NCBI RefSeq assembly: GCF_003725775.1
Contig: NZ_RJSG01000002.1
Location: 1,722,593 to 1,786,592, forward strand
DNA from: Nocardioides marmorisolisilvae
GTDB taxonomy: Bacteria > Actinomycetota > Actinomycetes > Propionibacteriales > Nocardioidaceae
DNA length: 64,000 nucleotides
Reading direction: 5' to 3'
Part shown: piece after piece, positions 47,261-56,507 of the stretch
How positions within the stretch are numbered: the first letter of the stretch is position 1
How the letters are laid out: each line of letters opens with the position of its first letter
Notes under the pieces: model-generated
What the model was told of the DNA's origin: nothing
Seen by the model: the letters and a program-made list of their open reading frames with translations, nothing else
The model's database searches: none
Made by a program: the position numbers and the translations under genes

Positions 47261-49477
47261 GACGTCACCCAAGAGCTGAACCGTGCTGTGCGCCTCCTCC
47301 CGATCGTCGGCGCCGGCAACCCGGTGGAGCCCGGTTTCACCGGCACCCGGATCGGGGTCTGCAACCTCTGCGAGGCCATCTGCGGTCTGGAGATCACCCT
47401 GGAGAAGGGCGAGATCACCGGCATCCGCGGCAACGAGGCCGACCCGCTCTCCCGCGGGCACATCTGCCCCAAGGGCGTGGCGCTGGCGGACGTCTACAAC
47501 GACCCGGACCGGCTGCGGCACCCGGTCAAGCGGGTCGGCGAGGGCGCGGAGGCCACCTGGGAGGAGATCTCCTGGGACGAGGCGCTGGACACCGTCGCCG
47601 ACAACCTGGCCGAGGCGATCAACGAGAACGACCCGAACGTCCTCGGCATCTACATCGGCAACCCGAACGCGCACGCCCTGGGCGCGATGACGCACGGCTT
47701 CGAGCTGATCAAGAGCTTCAAGACGCGCAACAAGTTCTCCGCCTCCTCGGTGGACCAGATCCCGCACATGTACGTCGGGATGCTGCAGTTCGGCCACCAG
47801 CTGCTGCTGCCGGTCCCGGACATCGACCGGACCCAGTACCTGCTGGTCTTCGGCGCCAACCCGATGGCGTCCAACGGGTCGCTGTGGACGGTGCCGGACT
47901 TCCCGAACCGGGTCCGCGAGCTCAAGGCCCGTGGCGGGAAGATGACGGTCTTCGACCCGCGCCGCACCGAGACCGCGAAGGTCGCCACCGAGCACCAGTT
48001 CGTGCGACCGGCGAGCGATGCCGCCGTGCTGCTGGCGATGGTGCACACGCTTTTCGAGGAGAACCTCACCTCCCCTGCGGCCTACCTGGACAACATCGAG
48101 GTGCTGCGGGCGGCGATCGCCGACTTCACCCCGGAGTACGCCGCCTCGGTCAGCGGTGTCGACGCCGAGGACATCCGCCGGATCACCCGCGAGTTCGCCG
48201 GCGCCGAGAGCGCCGCCGCCTACGGGCGCATGGGTCTGTCCACGCAGGGCTTCGGCTCGCTGTGCCAGTGGGCGATCAACCTGCTGAACATGCTCACCGG
48301 CAACCTCGACCGCGAGGGCGGCGCACTGTTCTCCGAGCCGGCGATCGACGTCCTCACCAACGGGCTGCTCGGCAAGGGCCACTACGACGCCTGGCGCAGC
48401 CGGGTCCGCGGTGCACCCGAGTTCGGCGGCGAGCTTCCGGTCGCGGTCTTCAGCGAGGAGATCGAGACGCCCGGCGAGGGCCAGATCAAGGCCGTGCTCA
48501 CCATCGCCGGCAACCCGGTGCTCTCGACCCCGGACGGTCGTCGGCTGAGCAAGGCGTTCGAGACGCTCGACTTCATGGCCAGCGTGGACATCTACCTCAA
48601 CGAGACCACCCGGCACGCGAACGTGATCCTGCCGCCGACCAGCCACCTCGAGCGCGACCACTACGACCTCGCGCTGCTGTTGTTCAACACCAGGAACACC
48701 GCGCGGTTCACCCCGGGCGTCTTCCCGAAGCCCGAGGGCGCGATGCACGACTGGGAGATCTTCCGGGAGATCACCCTGCGCACCAACGCGCGGCTGCGCC
48801 GCAAGAAGCCGCTGGCGCAACGCCTGGCTGAACGGGCCCGGCTGTCGATGAGCCCAGCGATGATCGTCTCGCTGCTGCTCGCCGTCGGCCGCAAGACGAC
48901 GATGGGTGCGCTGCGGAAGAACCCCCAGGGCGTCGACCTCGGTCCGCTGCGCCCGACGCTGCCGGGGCGCTTGCAGACCAAGAACAAGCGGATCGACCTG
49001 GCCCCGGCTCCCCTGGTCGCCGACCTCGACCGGCTGCGCACCGCGCTGCCGGCCCCGGCCGAGGGCGAGCTGGTGCTGATCGGCCGTCGGCACAAGCAGG
49101 ACTGCAACTCCTGGATGCACAACTCCGAGCGGCTGACCAAGGGCAAGCCGCGCCACCACCTGCTGATGAACCCGGGCGACCTGGCTGCGCGCGGCATCAC
49201 CGACGGCGCAGTGGTCCGGGTGACTTCCCGGGTCGGCGAGGTCGAGGTCGAGGTGACCGCCGCCGACGACATGATGCCCGGCGTGGTCTCGCTGCCGCAC
49301 GGGTACGGGCACCAGGTCGACGGGACCCGGTTGGGCCACGCCAGCACGGTGCCCGGCGTCTCCATCAACGACCTCACCGACCCCGAACGCCTCGACGTCA
49401 GCGGCAACGCCGCGCTGAGCGGCGTACCGGTGACCGTCGAGGCGCTCGTGTCCGCGAAGGTGCCCGAGCCGGTCTGA
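47258..49477 (+). CDS. Molybdopterin-dependent oxidoreductase (DMSO-reductase superfamily)
   Basis: A 739-residue protein. The N-terminus binds a [4Fe-4S] cluster through Cys-x2-Cys-x3-Cys (VCNLCEAICG) and a later Cys in HICPKGVAL. Further motifs are LVFGANPMASNGS, VFDPRRTETA and the C-terminal beta-barrel with the VSLPHGYGHQ stretch. At the molybdenum-ligand position the segment reads SASSVDQIPH, with no cysteine or selenocysteine, so Ser or another residue would coordinate the metal. There is no Tat signal, so it is cytoplasmic. No partner subunits or chaperone are adjacent; substrate unknown. Confidence 0.88.
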   Translation: MDVTQELNRAVRLLPIVGAGNPVEPGFTGTRIGVCNLCEAICGLEITLEKGEITGIRGNEADPLSRGHICPKGVALADVYNDPDRLRHPVKRVGEGAEATWEEISWDEALDTVADNLAEAINENDPNVLGIYIGNPNAHALGAMTHGFELIKSFKTRNKFSASSVDQIPHMYVGMLQFGHQLLLPVPDIDRTQYLLVFGANPMASNGSLWTVPDFPNRVRELKARGGKMTVFDPRRTETAKVATEHQFVRPASDAAVLLAMVHTLFEENLTSPAAYLDNIEVLRAAIADFTPEYAASVSGVDAEDIRRITREFAGAESAAAYGRMGLSTQGFGSLCQWAINLLNMLTGNLDREGGALFSEPAIDVLTNGLLGKGHYDAWRSRVRGAPEFGGELPVAVFSEEIETPGEGQIKAVLTIAGNPVLSTPDGRRLSKAFETLDFMASVDIYLNETTRHANVILPPTSHLERDHYDLALLLFNTRNTARFTPGVFPKPEGAMHDWEIFREITLRTNARLRRKKPLAQRLAERARLSMSPAMIVSLLLAVGRKTTMGALRKNPQGVDLGPLRPTLPGRLQTKNKRIDLAPAPLVADLDRLRTALPAPAEGELVLIGRRHKQDCNSWMHNSERLTKGKPRHHLLMNPGDLAARGITDGAVVRVTSRVGEVEVEVTAADDMMPGVVSLPHGYGHQVDGTRLGHASTVPGVSINDLTDPERLDVSGNAALSGVPVTVEALVSAKVPEPV

Positions 49478-49488
49478 CCCGGGCACCT
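49458..49488. terminator. Hairpin at the 3' end of the molybdopterin oxidoreductase
   Basis: A 9-bp stem AGGTGCCCG (49458-49466) with CGGGCACCT (49480-49488). It contains the TGA stop in its 13-base loop and lies against the convergent MMPL gene. Confidence 0.5.
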
Positions 49489-49496
49489 CGCGGGAC

Positions 49497-51662
49497 TCAC
49501 ACCAGCTGATAGGCCGGCTCGGTCTCGGTGACGCGCTCCCCTGCGGGAGCGGTGTCCTTCCGACCCCACGCCCGGTCGCCGATCAGGATCAGCGCGGCGG
49601 GCAGCAGGACCAGTCGGACCAGCGTCGCGTCCACGAGGATGGCGGCCGAGAGACCGACGCCCATCATCTTCATCTCCAGCATGCTCAGCGTCGCGAAGAT
49701 CGCGAACACCGAGACCATCACCGCCGCGGCACTGGTCACCACACCGGCGGTGTCCTGGATGCCCCGGGCCACGGCGAGCCGGGACGGGAGTCCGCTGCGG
49801 ACGTGCTCGCGGATCCGGCTGAGCACGAAGACCTGGTAGTCCATCGACAGCCCGATCAGCACCACCAGCACGAACATCGGCAACCAGTCGATGACGAAGC
49901 CGGGCGAGGTGAAGTCGAGCGCGCCCGCGAACCAGCCGTGCTGGAAGACCAGGGTCATCAGCCCGAAGGCGACCCCGACCGAGCCCAGGTTGAGCAGCGC
50001 GGACAGGCCCGCCACGATCGGGCTGCGGAACGAGGCCCCCATCGTGAGCAGCGTCAGCAGCAGCACGAACCCGACGACGATCGGCAGGTACTCGCGCAGG
50101 TGGTCGGCGCTGTCCAGGCTCTCGGCCGCCGAGCCCCCGACGTACGCCGTGCTGCCGTGCACGTTGGCCGGCACCAGGTCCTCGCGCAGGTGCTGGACGG
50201 CACCGTCCAGCCGCGGGTCGGAGTCGGCGTACGCCGTGCGCAGGTGCAGCACCGAGACGGTCCCGTCCCGGCTCACCTGAACGAGCTGACCGTCCTCGGG
50301 CACGAAGTCGCGGGTCCGGGTGGCCGCGGCCGCGAGCTGCTCGAGCTCGCTGCGCACCTGCTGCTGCTGACCAGCCGGAGCCTTGACCACGACGTCGGCA
50401 CCCTCGTTCTGCGAGGGGAACGCCGCGCTCATCGCCCGGAACGTCTGCACCTGAGGGATGTCCGCCGGCAGGGTCTTCAGGTTGCCCTCGTGGACCTTCA
50501 TGCCGAGCGTCGGCAGCGAGAGCGCCACCACGACGGCGGCACCGATGCCCAGGGCGGCCTTCGGGTGCCGGACGACCGGACCGAGCAGTCGCTTGCTGAT
50601 CCCGCCCTGGCCGATCCGGCGGTTGAGCCGCCACAGCAGCGGGAGCCGCGGCCGGTCGACCCAGCGACCGAGACGCGCCAGCAGGGCCGGAAGCACGGTG
50701 ATCGAGCCGAGCACCGCGATCGCCACCACCAGGATCGAGCCGGTGGCCAGCGAGTTGAAGGTCGCACCGCCCACGACGTACAGGCCGGTCATCGCGGCGA
50801 CGACCGCGAGGCCGCTGAGCACGATCGAGTGACCGGAGGTCTGGGCAGCGATCTCCACGGCGTCGACCGTGGACCGACCGCGCGCCCGCTCCTCGCGCTC
50901 GCGCTTGAGGTAGAACAGCGAGTAGTCGACACCGACCGCCATGCCGATCAGCACGATCATGCTGCTCACCGTCGGCTCGGCGTGCACGAGGTGCGAGAGC
51001 GGCGCGGTGATGCCGATCGTCGCGGCCACGCTGCTCGCCGCGATCAGCACCGGGATGCCGGCCGCGATGAGGGCACCGAAGGCCAGCAGCATCAGCAGCA
51101 GGGTGATCGGCAGGCTGATCCCCTCCGCGGAGGACAGGTCCTCGCCGACCCGGTCGTTGACGCCGTTGTCGAGGCTGACGTCACCGGCCTGGGAGATCCG
51201 CAGGTCCGGGTGCGCCTTCTGCGCCGCATCGGTGACCTTCTGCAGCGCGTCGACGTTGTCGGTGCCGCGGGCCAGCTGGATGTCGACCAGGTACGCCGAA
51301 CCCTTCGGTGAGAGCTGGACCGAGGCCTCGTGGACTCGCGGCAGTGCGCGCATCTTGGTGGCGACGTCCTCAGCAGCTGCCTTCGCCGCCGTGGCGTCGA
51401 GGGCGGCACCGGCCCGGGCGCGCACCAGCACGTCCTCGGTCGGCAGCGCTTCCATCCCGGCGCCACGGACCAGGGCCGCAGCCTTGCCGGAGTCGCCGAC
51501 GCCGTAGTCGGCATCGGTGGTGGACTTGGTGGGGATCGCGACGGCGAGGCCGACCGCGAGGATGACGAAGGCCATCCAGGCGCCGATCGCGCGCCAGGGG
51601 TGGGTGGCCGACCAGCGTGCCGCACGCAGCGGCACCCGGCTCAGGGACTGGTGGAGGGACAT
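49497..51662 (-). CDS. MMPL-family RND-type membrane exporter
   Basis: A 721-residue protein with twelve membrane helices in two repeats and two large extracytoplasmic loops. The proton-relay helices carry the paired motifs GVDYSLFYLKR (first half) and GLSMDYQVFVLSRIRE (second half). MMPL proteins export lipids, siderophores or drugs in actinobacteria. ATG 51662 is chosen because AAGGAG lies 7 bases upstream; the longer frame runs into the kinase promoter. It is divergent from a two-component system, with a shared 145-base regulatory region. Confidence 0.9.
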   Translation of the reverse strand: MSLHQSLSRVPLRAARWSATHPWRAIGAWMAFVILAVGLAVAIPTKSTTDADYGVGDSGKAAALVRGAGMEALPTEDVLVRARAGAALDATAAKAAAEDVATKMRALPRVHEASVQLSPKGSAYLVDIQLARGTDNVDALQKVTDAAQKAHPDLRISQAGDVSLDNGVNDRVGEDLSSAEGISLPITLLLMLLAFGALIAAGIPVLIAASSVAATIGITAPLSHLVHAEPTVSSMIVLIGMAVGVDYSLFYLKREREERARGRSTVDAVEIAAQTSGHSIVLSGLAVVAAMTGLYVVGGATFNSLATGSILVVAIAVLGSITVLPALLARLGRWVDRPRLPLLWRLNRRIGQGGISKRLLGPVVRHPKAALGIGAAVVVALSLPTLGMKVHEGNLKTLPADIPQVQTFRAMSAAFPSQNEGADVVVKAPAGQQQQVRSELEQLAAAATRTRDFVPEDGQLVQVSRDGTVSVLHLRTAYADSDPRLDGAVQHLREDLVPANVHGSTAYVGGSAAESLDSADHLREYLPIVVGFVLLLTLLTMGASFRSPIVAGLSALLNLGSVGVAFGLMTLVFQHGWFAGALDFTSPGFVIDWLPMFVLVVLIGLSMDYQVFVLSRIREHVRSGLPSRLAVARGIQDTAGVVTSAAAVMVSVFAIFATLSMLEMKMMGVGLSAAILVDATLVRLVLLPAALILIGDRAWGRKDTAPAGERVTETEPAYQLV

Positions 51663-51760
51663 CGGGTTCTCCTTCTCTGTTCTCGCACCGTTGGAGGGAT
51701 GTCTCCAGCCTCGGGCGGCGCGAGCCGCGTGTCGGGGGCCCCAGCACCACACCCGAGGTA

Positions 51761-51770
51761 GACCTAGGTC
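51761..51770. promoter_or_regulatory. Perfect 10-bp palindrome in the MMPL / two-component intergenic region
   Basis: GACCTAGGTC lies directly upstream of the kinase -35 and is centred about 42 bases before the ATG. It is a candidate response-regulator site. Confidence 0.4.
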
Positions 51771-51772
51771 CC

Positions 51773-51810
51773 CTGTCGCCGAGCGCGGGTTCGGCCAGAA
51801 TGGAGCCATG
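51773..51810 (+). promoter_or_regulatory. Promoter of the histidine kinase gene
   Basis: A weak CTGTCG (51773-51778), a 17-base spacer and CAGAAT (51796-51801), then 6 bases to ATG 51808. The poor -35 is consistent with an activator-dependent promoter. Confidence 0.4.
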
Positions 51811-53010
51811 GACGAGCCCGAGGAGACGTTGGTGCTGGAGCACCCCGACGTCCCGGCTCCCCCCAAGCAACCCGGACGCTTCAAGCTGACCGGCTTCGCG
51901 GCGCTGCACGTGCTGATGGCGGTCCCGACGCTGCTGTTCTTCATCCTGATCGTGGTCGGCGGCGTCGTGGCCGTCGCCTGGGTCGGCCTGGGCATCCTGT
52001 TCCTGGCGCTGCCTGCGGGACGCTGGTTCGCCGGACGGCACCGGCTGATCGCCTCGAGGATCCTCGGCGCGCCCGTCCCGGCGGAGTACCGGCCGGTCCC
52101 GAAGGGCACCCACCTGGTCGGCCGGGTGCTGATCTGGGCCCGGGACCCGATGACCTGGCGCGACCTGGCTTGGATGTTGTTCGCGGTCACGCTCGGGTTC
52201 GTGATGTCCCTGCTGACGGTGCTGCTGTTCCTCGCGATCGCGACCGGCGCGCTGTGGTGGTACGGCGCCGAGCCGATCATGCGCTACCGGGCCCGGCTCG
52301 ACCGTGGGCTGCTCTCCTACGGCACCACCGAGCGGCTCGAGCAGCGGGTCCAGGTGCTGACCGAGACGCGCGCCTCCTCGATCGACCACTCGGCCGCCGA
52401 GCTGCGCCGGATCGAGCGCGACCTGCACGACGGCGCCCAGGCCCGGCTGGTCTCGGTGGGCATGAACCTCGGCCTGGCCGAGAGCATGTACGCCGAGGAT
52501 CCCGAACAGGCGGCCAGGCTGGTCGCGGAGGCCCGGGCCACGGCCAGCGCCGCGCTCGGCGACCTGCGCTCGGTGGTGCGTGGCATCCACCCGCCGGTGC
52601 TGGCCGACCGCGGCATCAGCGGGGCGGTCCAGGCGCTCGCGCTGGACATGGCGCTGCCGGTCACCGTGACCTCCGAGCTGCCCGGTCGACCGCCCGCCCC
52701 GGTGGAGTCCGCGGTCTACTTCGCGGTGGCCGAGTGCCTGGCGAACATCGGCAAGCACGCCGGCGCCGCGAACGCCTGGGTCACCCTCCGGTACGCCGAC
52801 GGGGTGCTCGTCACCGTCGTCGGCGACGACGGTCGCGGCGGCGCGAACCCGGATTCGGGGACCGGCATGCGGGGGGTGATGCGACGGCTGGCGGCATTTG
52901 ACGGCACGATGACCGTGTCGAGTCCCGACGGGGGGCCGACACTGATCACCCTGGAGGTCCCGTGCGCCTTGTCCTCGCAGAGGACCACGCCCTCCTCGCC
53001 GACGGACTGA
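51808..53010 (+). CDS. Two-component sensor histidine kinase (NarL-type partner)
   Basis: A 400-residue membrane kinase. Two hydrophobic segments at about 33-70 and 130-155 form the sensor part (no large extracellular domain). The HisKA_3 dimerisation domain has the phospho-accepting histidine in ERDLHDGAQARLVSVGM, near residue 211. The HATPase domain includes ECLANIGKHAGA (N-box) and GDDGRGGA, GTGMRGVMRR (G-boxes). The sensing signal is unknown; short intramembrane-sensing kinases often watch the envelope. Its end overlaps the regulator gene by 49 bases. Confidence 0.92.
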   Translation: MDEPEETLVLEHPDVPAPPKQPGRFKLTGFAALHVLMAVPTLLFFILIVVGGVVAVAWVGLGILFLALPAGRWFAGRHRLIASRILGAPVPAEYRPVPKGTHLVGRVLIWARDPMTWRDLAWMLFAVTLGFVMSLLTVLLFLAIATGALWWYGAEPIMRYRARLDRGLLSYGTTERLEQRVQVLTETRASSIDHSAAELRRIERDLHDGAQARLVSVGMNLGLAESMYAEDPEQAARLVAEARATASAALGDLRSVVRGIHPPVLADRGISGAVQALALDMALPVTVTSELPGRPPAPVESAVYFAVAECLANIGKHAGAANAWVTLRYADGVLVTVVGDDGRGGANPDSGTGMRGVMRRLAAFDGTMTVSSPDGGPTLITLEVPCALSSQRTTPSSPTD

Positions 53011-53603
53011 CGCGGATCCTGACCGCGGGCGGATTCACCGTCGCCGGGGTCGTCGACAACGCCCCGGAGCTGGACCGCGCGCTCGCCGATCCCGACGTCG
53101 ACGGCGCCGTTCTCGACGTACGGCTGCACCCGAGCTTCACCGACGAGGGCATCCGGGCCGCGGTGAAGGTCCGCGAAGACCGACCGGGCTTCCCCGTCAT
53201 GGTGCTCTCCCAGTACGTCGAGCAGCTCTACGCCCGCGAGCTGCTCGCCAGTGGCGACGGTGCCATCGGCTACCTGCTCAAGGACCGCGTCTCGGACGTG
53301 ACCGAGTTCGTCGACGGTGTCCGCCGCGTGCTGGCCGGAGGGACGGTGATCGACCCGGAGGTGATCGCCGCGATCATGGCGCGCCGCCCCGACGACCCGC
53401 TGGACCGTCTCACCGAGCGCGAGCGGGAGGTGCTGGCCCTGATGGCCGAAGGGCGCTCGAACGCGGCGATCGCGGCGGGGCTGTTCGTCACCGAGAAGGC
53501 CGTGGCCAAGCACACCAACGCGATCTTCACCAAGCTCGACCTGCCGGTCGACATCGACGACAACCGTCGGGTGCGCGCCGTGCTCGCCTGGCTGCGGGCC
53601 TAG
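52962..53603 (+). CDS. LuxR/NarL-family response regulator
   Basis: A 213-residue DNA-binding regulator paired with the kinase. The receiver domain has the acidic pair in LAEDHALL, a phospho-acceptor Asp in GAVLDVRLHP (about residue 52) and Lys in YLLKDRV. The C-terminal LuxR helix-turn-helix reads LTEREREVLALMAEGRSNAAIAAGLF. GTG 52962 lies inside the kinase gene. Likely targets are its own operon and the divergent MMPL exporter, given the palindrome there. The last bases share a CTAG with the cobS stop. Confidence 0.93.
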   Translation: MRLVLAEDHALLADGLTRILTAGGFTVAGVVDNAPELDRALADPDVDGAVLDVRLHPSFTDEGIRAAVKVREDRPGFPVMVLSQYVEQLYARELLASGDGAIGYLLKDRVSDVTEFVDGVRRVLAGGTVIDPEVIAAIMARRPDDPLDRLTEREREVLALMAEGRSNAAIAAGLFVTEKAVAKHTNAIFTKLDLPVDIDDNRRVRAVLAWLRA

Positions 53604-54364
53604 AGCGTCGCGACCAGGACGGTCAGCACCGCGAGCTCGACGAGCTCGGAGCAGGCGCCCATCACGTCCCCGGTGACGCGGCCGAGGCGCTTCTTCGCGG
53701 TCCAGCCGACCAGTGCGATCACCACCGCGGTGGCCACCAGGCACAGCGGGTAGGCGGTGCTGTCGTCCACGCAGAAGAACGTGACCAGGCCGGAGATCAC
53801 CAGCACCGCAGCCGCGCGGGGCTGGCTCGGGAACGAGTTGAGCGCCTCGCCGGCTCCTGGCTTCGCCTGGGCGTAGGGCAGCGCGATCGCGAGCAGCGGC
53901 CCGACCGTCCTGCTGAGCGCCCCGGCCGCGACCGAGAACAGGAGTGCGTCCCGGGTGCCGGCCAGCGCGGCGAGGGCGCTCACCCTGATGATCAGGTCGA
54001 GCAGCAGCGCGGTGCCGCCGTAGGTGCCGTTGGTGTGGTCGCGCATGACCCGGAGCCGGTCCTCGGGCGTCCGCGCCCCGAAGCCGTCGGCGCAGTCGGC
54101 CAGGCCGTCGAGGTGCAGCGCTCCGGTCACCATCGCGCCGGCGGCCACGGCGAGGGCCGCGGCGAGCATCGGCGGCAGGTCGTCCCCGATCCCCCAGGCG
54201 ATCCCTCCGGTCAGGGCGCCGATCAGCGCACCGACGACCGGGAACAGCACCGAGCCCCGGGCCACGTCCTCGCCGTCCAGCGCGACGAGGCGCCCGACGG
54301 GCAGCACGGTGAGGAAGCTGAGCGCCGCCACCCCTGCGCGGCCCGCCTTGGCGAGCGCGGTCAT
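53600..54364 (-). CDS. cobS: Adenosylcobinamide-GDP ribazoletransferase (cobalamin 5'-phosphate synthase)
   Basis: Joins adenosylcobinamide-GDP with alpha-ribazole in the last part of vitamin B12 synthesis. The 254-residue protein has several membrane helices and the CobS signature DGLADCADGFG with GALHLDG before it, and PEDRLRVMRDHTNGTYG. No other cob gene is in the window, so it is an orphan attached to ribF: ATG 54364 overlaps the ribF stop. Confidence 0.95.
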   Translation of the reverse strand: MTALAKAGRAGVAALSFLTVLPVGRLVALDGEDVARGSVLFPVVGALIGALTGGIAWGIGDDLPPMLAAALAVAAGAMVTGALHLDGLADCADGFGARTPEDRLRVMRDHTNGTYGGTALLLDLIIRVSALAALAGTRDALLFSVAAGALSRTVGPLLAIALPYAQAKPGAGEALNSFPSQPRAAAVLVISGLVTFFCVDDSTAYPLCLVATAVVIALVGWTAKKRLGRVTGDVMGACSELVELAVLTVLVATL

Positions 54365-55299
54365 ACGCCCAGGATCTGACGGGTCCGCTCGACGTCGCCC
54401 TTCATCGTCTCGACGAGAGCCTCGATGCCCTCGAACGCGACCATCCCGCGGATCCGGGCGACGAAGGAGATCTCGACCGCGACGCCGTAGAGCGCGAGGT
54501 CGGTGCGGTCCAGCACGTAGGCCTCGACGCGGCGCTCGCGCTCACCGTCGAAGGTCGGGTTCGTCCCCACCGAGATCGCGGCCGGCAGTGGGTCGGTCCC
54601 GGGCTCGTCGAGGTTGCGCAGCCACCCGGCGTAGACGCCGTCGGCCGGAGCCGCGATGCCGTGGGTCGGCACGTTCGCCGTCGGGAACCCGAGCTCACGG
54701 CCGCGCTGGTCGCCCTTCACGACGTGCCCGGTGACGGCGTACGGGCGTCCCAGGGCCTCGGCTGCGCCCTCCACGTCGCCGGCCAGCAGGCAGGTCCGCA
54801 CGTACGTCGAGGACCACACCTGCGGGCCGCCGTCCAGGGCGATCCCCTCGACGGTGAAGTCGTGCTCGGCGCCGGCCGAGGTCAGGGTGCTGACGTCGCC
54901 CGCTGCCTTGTTGCCGAACCGGAAGTTCGCACCGACGACCACCGCGCGGGCGTTGAGCGCGGTGACGAGCACCCGGTCGATGAACTCCCCGGGGGTCCAC
55001 GCCGCGATGTCCCGGGAGAACGGGATCACCAGGATGTCGTCCGCCCCCGCGTCGTGCAGCAGCACGCAGCGGGTGTTGACGTCGGTCAGGGTCAGCGGCG
55101 CGTGGTCCGGGCGCAGGACGGCCATCGGGTGCGGGTCGAAGGTGACCGCGACCAACCGGATGCCCTCGGCGTCCGCGATCTCACGGGCCCGGGCGATGAC
55201 GTGCTGGTGGCCGAGGTGGACGCCGTCGAAGTTGCCGATGACGACGACGGTTCGGCCGAGGTCGGCCGGCACCTGGTCGAGGGAATGCCACACACGCAC
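54361..55299 (-). CDS. ribF: Bifunctional riboflavin kinase / FAD synthetase
   Basis: Makes FMN and then FAD from riboflavin. The 312-residue protein has the N-terminal adenylyltransferase domain with GNFDGVHLGHQ (a H-x-G-H motif) and a C-terminal kinase domain with GRELGFPTANV and TYVRTCLLAGD before it. The start is moved to GTG 55299 (third codon of the long frame): TAGTCT lies exactly 6 bases upstream. The truB-ribF-rpsO order is conserved, though here cobS, the kinase system and the oxidoreductase lie between ribF and rpsO. Confidence 0.95.
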   Translation of the reverse strand: MRVWHSLDQVPADLGRTVVVIGNFDGVHLGHQHVIARAREIADAEGIRLVAVTFDPHPMAVLRPDHAPLTLTDVNTRCVLLHDAGADDILVIPFSRDIAAWTPGEFIDRVLVTALNARAVVVGANFRFGNKAAGDVSTLTSAGAEHDFTVEGIALDGGPQVWSSTYVRTCLLAGDVEGAAEALGRPYAVTGHVVKGDQRGRELGFPTANVPTHGIAAPADGVYAGWLRNLDEPGTDPLPAAISVGTNPTFDGERERRVEAYVLDRTDLALYGVAVEISFVARIRGMVAFEGIEALVETMKGDVERTRQILGV

Positions 55300-55311
55300 G
55301 ACCAAAGACTA
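55297..55311 (-). promoter_or_regulatory. Leaderless promoter -10 of ribF-cobS
   Basis: On the minus strand TAGTCT (55306-55311) lies 6 bases before the GTG at 55299. It gives ribF its own start in addition to read-through. Confidence 0.5.
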
Positions 55312-55320
55312 TCGATGCGT

Positions 55321-55635
55321 CTACTGCTCGTGGACCGCGACCACGGCGTCGAGGTTGAGCGGACCGTAGATGTGCGGGAACGAGTCGCCGGCCTCCGGCA
55401 CCTCGTCGATCCGGAGCTCGGAGGTGAGCAGCGCCGGGTCGATCTCGAGCAGCACCAGCGGCTCGGGCACGTCGGCGTAGAAGCGCTGCTTGGTGGCCCG
55501 CCACTGGTCCTCGCGGGAGGCGTGCAGGAACCCCTCCTGCTCGAGCGTCCGCCCGAGCGTGGAGATCCGGTAGTCCCCTGCTTCCTGGGCCGCTGCCCAG
55601 TCGGTGGCGAGGGCGAGGTGGAAGATCCGGTCCAT
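55321..55635 (-). CDS. DUF952 family protein
   Basis: A 104-residue protein typical of the DUF952 family: N-terminal RIFHLALATDW, GFLHASREDQ, and C-terminal DSFPHIYGPLNLDAVVAV. The reaction is unknown; the family looks related to the RNA 2'-phosphotransferase/ADP-ribosyl transferase fold by reputation but this is not visible here. Its ATG (55635) shares one base with the truB stop (TGATG), so translation is coupled. Confidence 0.85.
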   Translation of the reverse strand: MDRIFHLALATDWAAAQEAGDYRISTLGRTLEQEGFLHASREDQWRATKQRFYADVPEPLVLLEIDPALLTSELRIDEVPEAGDSFPHIYGPLNLDAVVAVHEQ

Positions 55636-56507
55636 CACACGAACACTGCCACGGGCCGGGCGAGGTCGCCGCCCCGCTCGTACAGGGCCAGGAACTCGCC
55701 CGCCGGTGAGAACACTGCGACCGGACCGTCGGACGGCAGGTCGATCGGGAGCTTCTTGCCGACGCGGACCATCGCCGTCTGGATCTCGTCGAGCTCGTAC
55801 GCCGGGAAGCTCGCCCGGGCTGCGTCGTCGATCGGCACCAGCGCGAACTCGTCGGCGAGCTGGTCCAGCGAGCTGGCCAGGTCGAGGCCGAACGGGCCGA
55901 CCGCGGTCCGGCACAGCGCGGTGAGGTGTCCTCCGACCCCCAGCGCCGCTCCGACGTCACGGGCGATGGCCCGGATGTAGGTCCCGCTGGAGCAGCGCAC
56001 CGAGATGTCGACGTCGAGGAACTCGCCCACCACCCGCTGCTCGCGGACCTCGAGGGAGTGGATCGTCACGGGTCGGGCCTTGAGCTCGACCTGCTCGCCG
56101 TCCCGCACCCGCTGGTAGGCGCGCTTGCCGTCGACCTTGATCGCGCTGACCGCGGTCGGCACCTGCAGGATCTCGCCGACGAGCTCCTCGAACTCCGCCG
56201 CGACCAGGCCGGGTTGGTGGAAGGACGCAGGCGTCGAGGCGATGACCTCACCCTCGGCATCGTCCGTGGTCGTGGAGACCCCGAGCCGGACCGTGGCGTC
56301 GTACGACTTCTCGGTCAGCAGCAGGTGGCCGAGCAAGCGGGTGGCCCGGTTGACACCGACCACCAGCACTCCGGTGGCCATCGGGTCCAGCGTGCCGGCG
56401 TGCCCGACCTTGCGGGTCCCGGCGAGCCGGCGGACCCGGGCGACCACATCGTGCGAGGTGATCCCGGCCGGCTTGTCGACGACGACCAGACCGGAGACAG
56501 GACTCAC
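55635..56507 (-). CDS. truB: tRNA pseudouridine-55 synthase
   Basis: Isomerises uridine 55 in the T-arm of tRNA. The 290-residue protein has [17 protein letters not shown], the catalytic aspartate motif [12 protein letters not shown], the [10 protein letters not shown] segment and a C-terminal PUA-like portion. The GTG start overlaps the rbfA stop (GTGA). It belongs to the rimP-nusA-infB-rbfA-truB operon common to many bacteria. Confidence 0.96.
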   Translation of the reverse strand: MSPVSGLVVVDKPAGITSHDVVARVRRLAGTRKVGHAGTLDPMATGVLVVGVNRATRLLGHLLLTEKSYDATVRLGVSTTTDDAEGEVIASTPASFHQPGLVAAEFEELVGEILQVPTAVSAIKVDGKRAYQRVRDGEQVELKARPVTIHSLEVREQRVVGEFLDVDISVRCSSGTYIRAIARDVGAALGVGGHLTALCRTAVGPFGLDLASSLDQLADEFALVPIDDAARASFPAYELDEIQTAMVRVGKKLPIDLPSDGPVAVFSPAGEFLALYERGGDLARPVAVFV

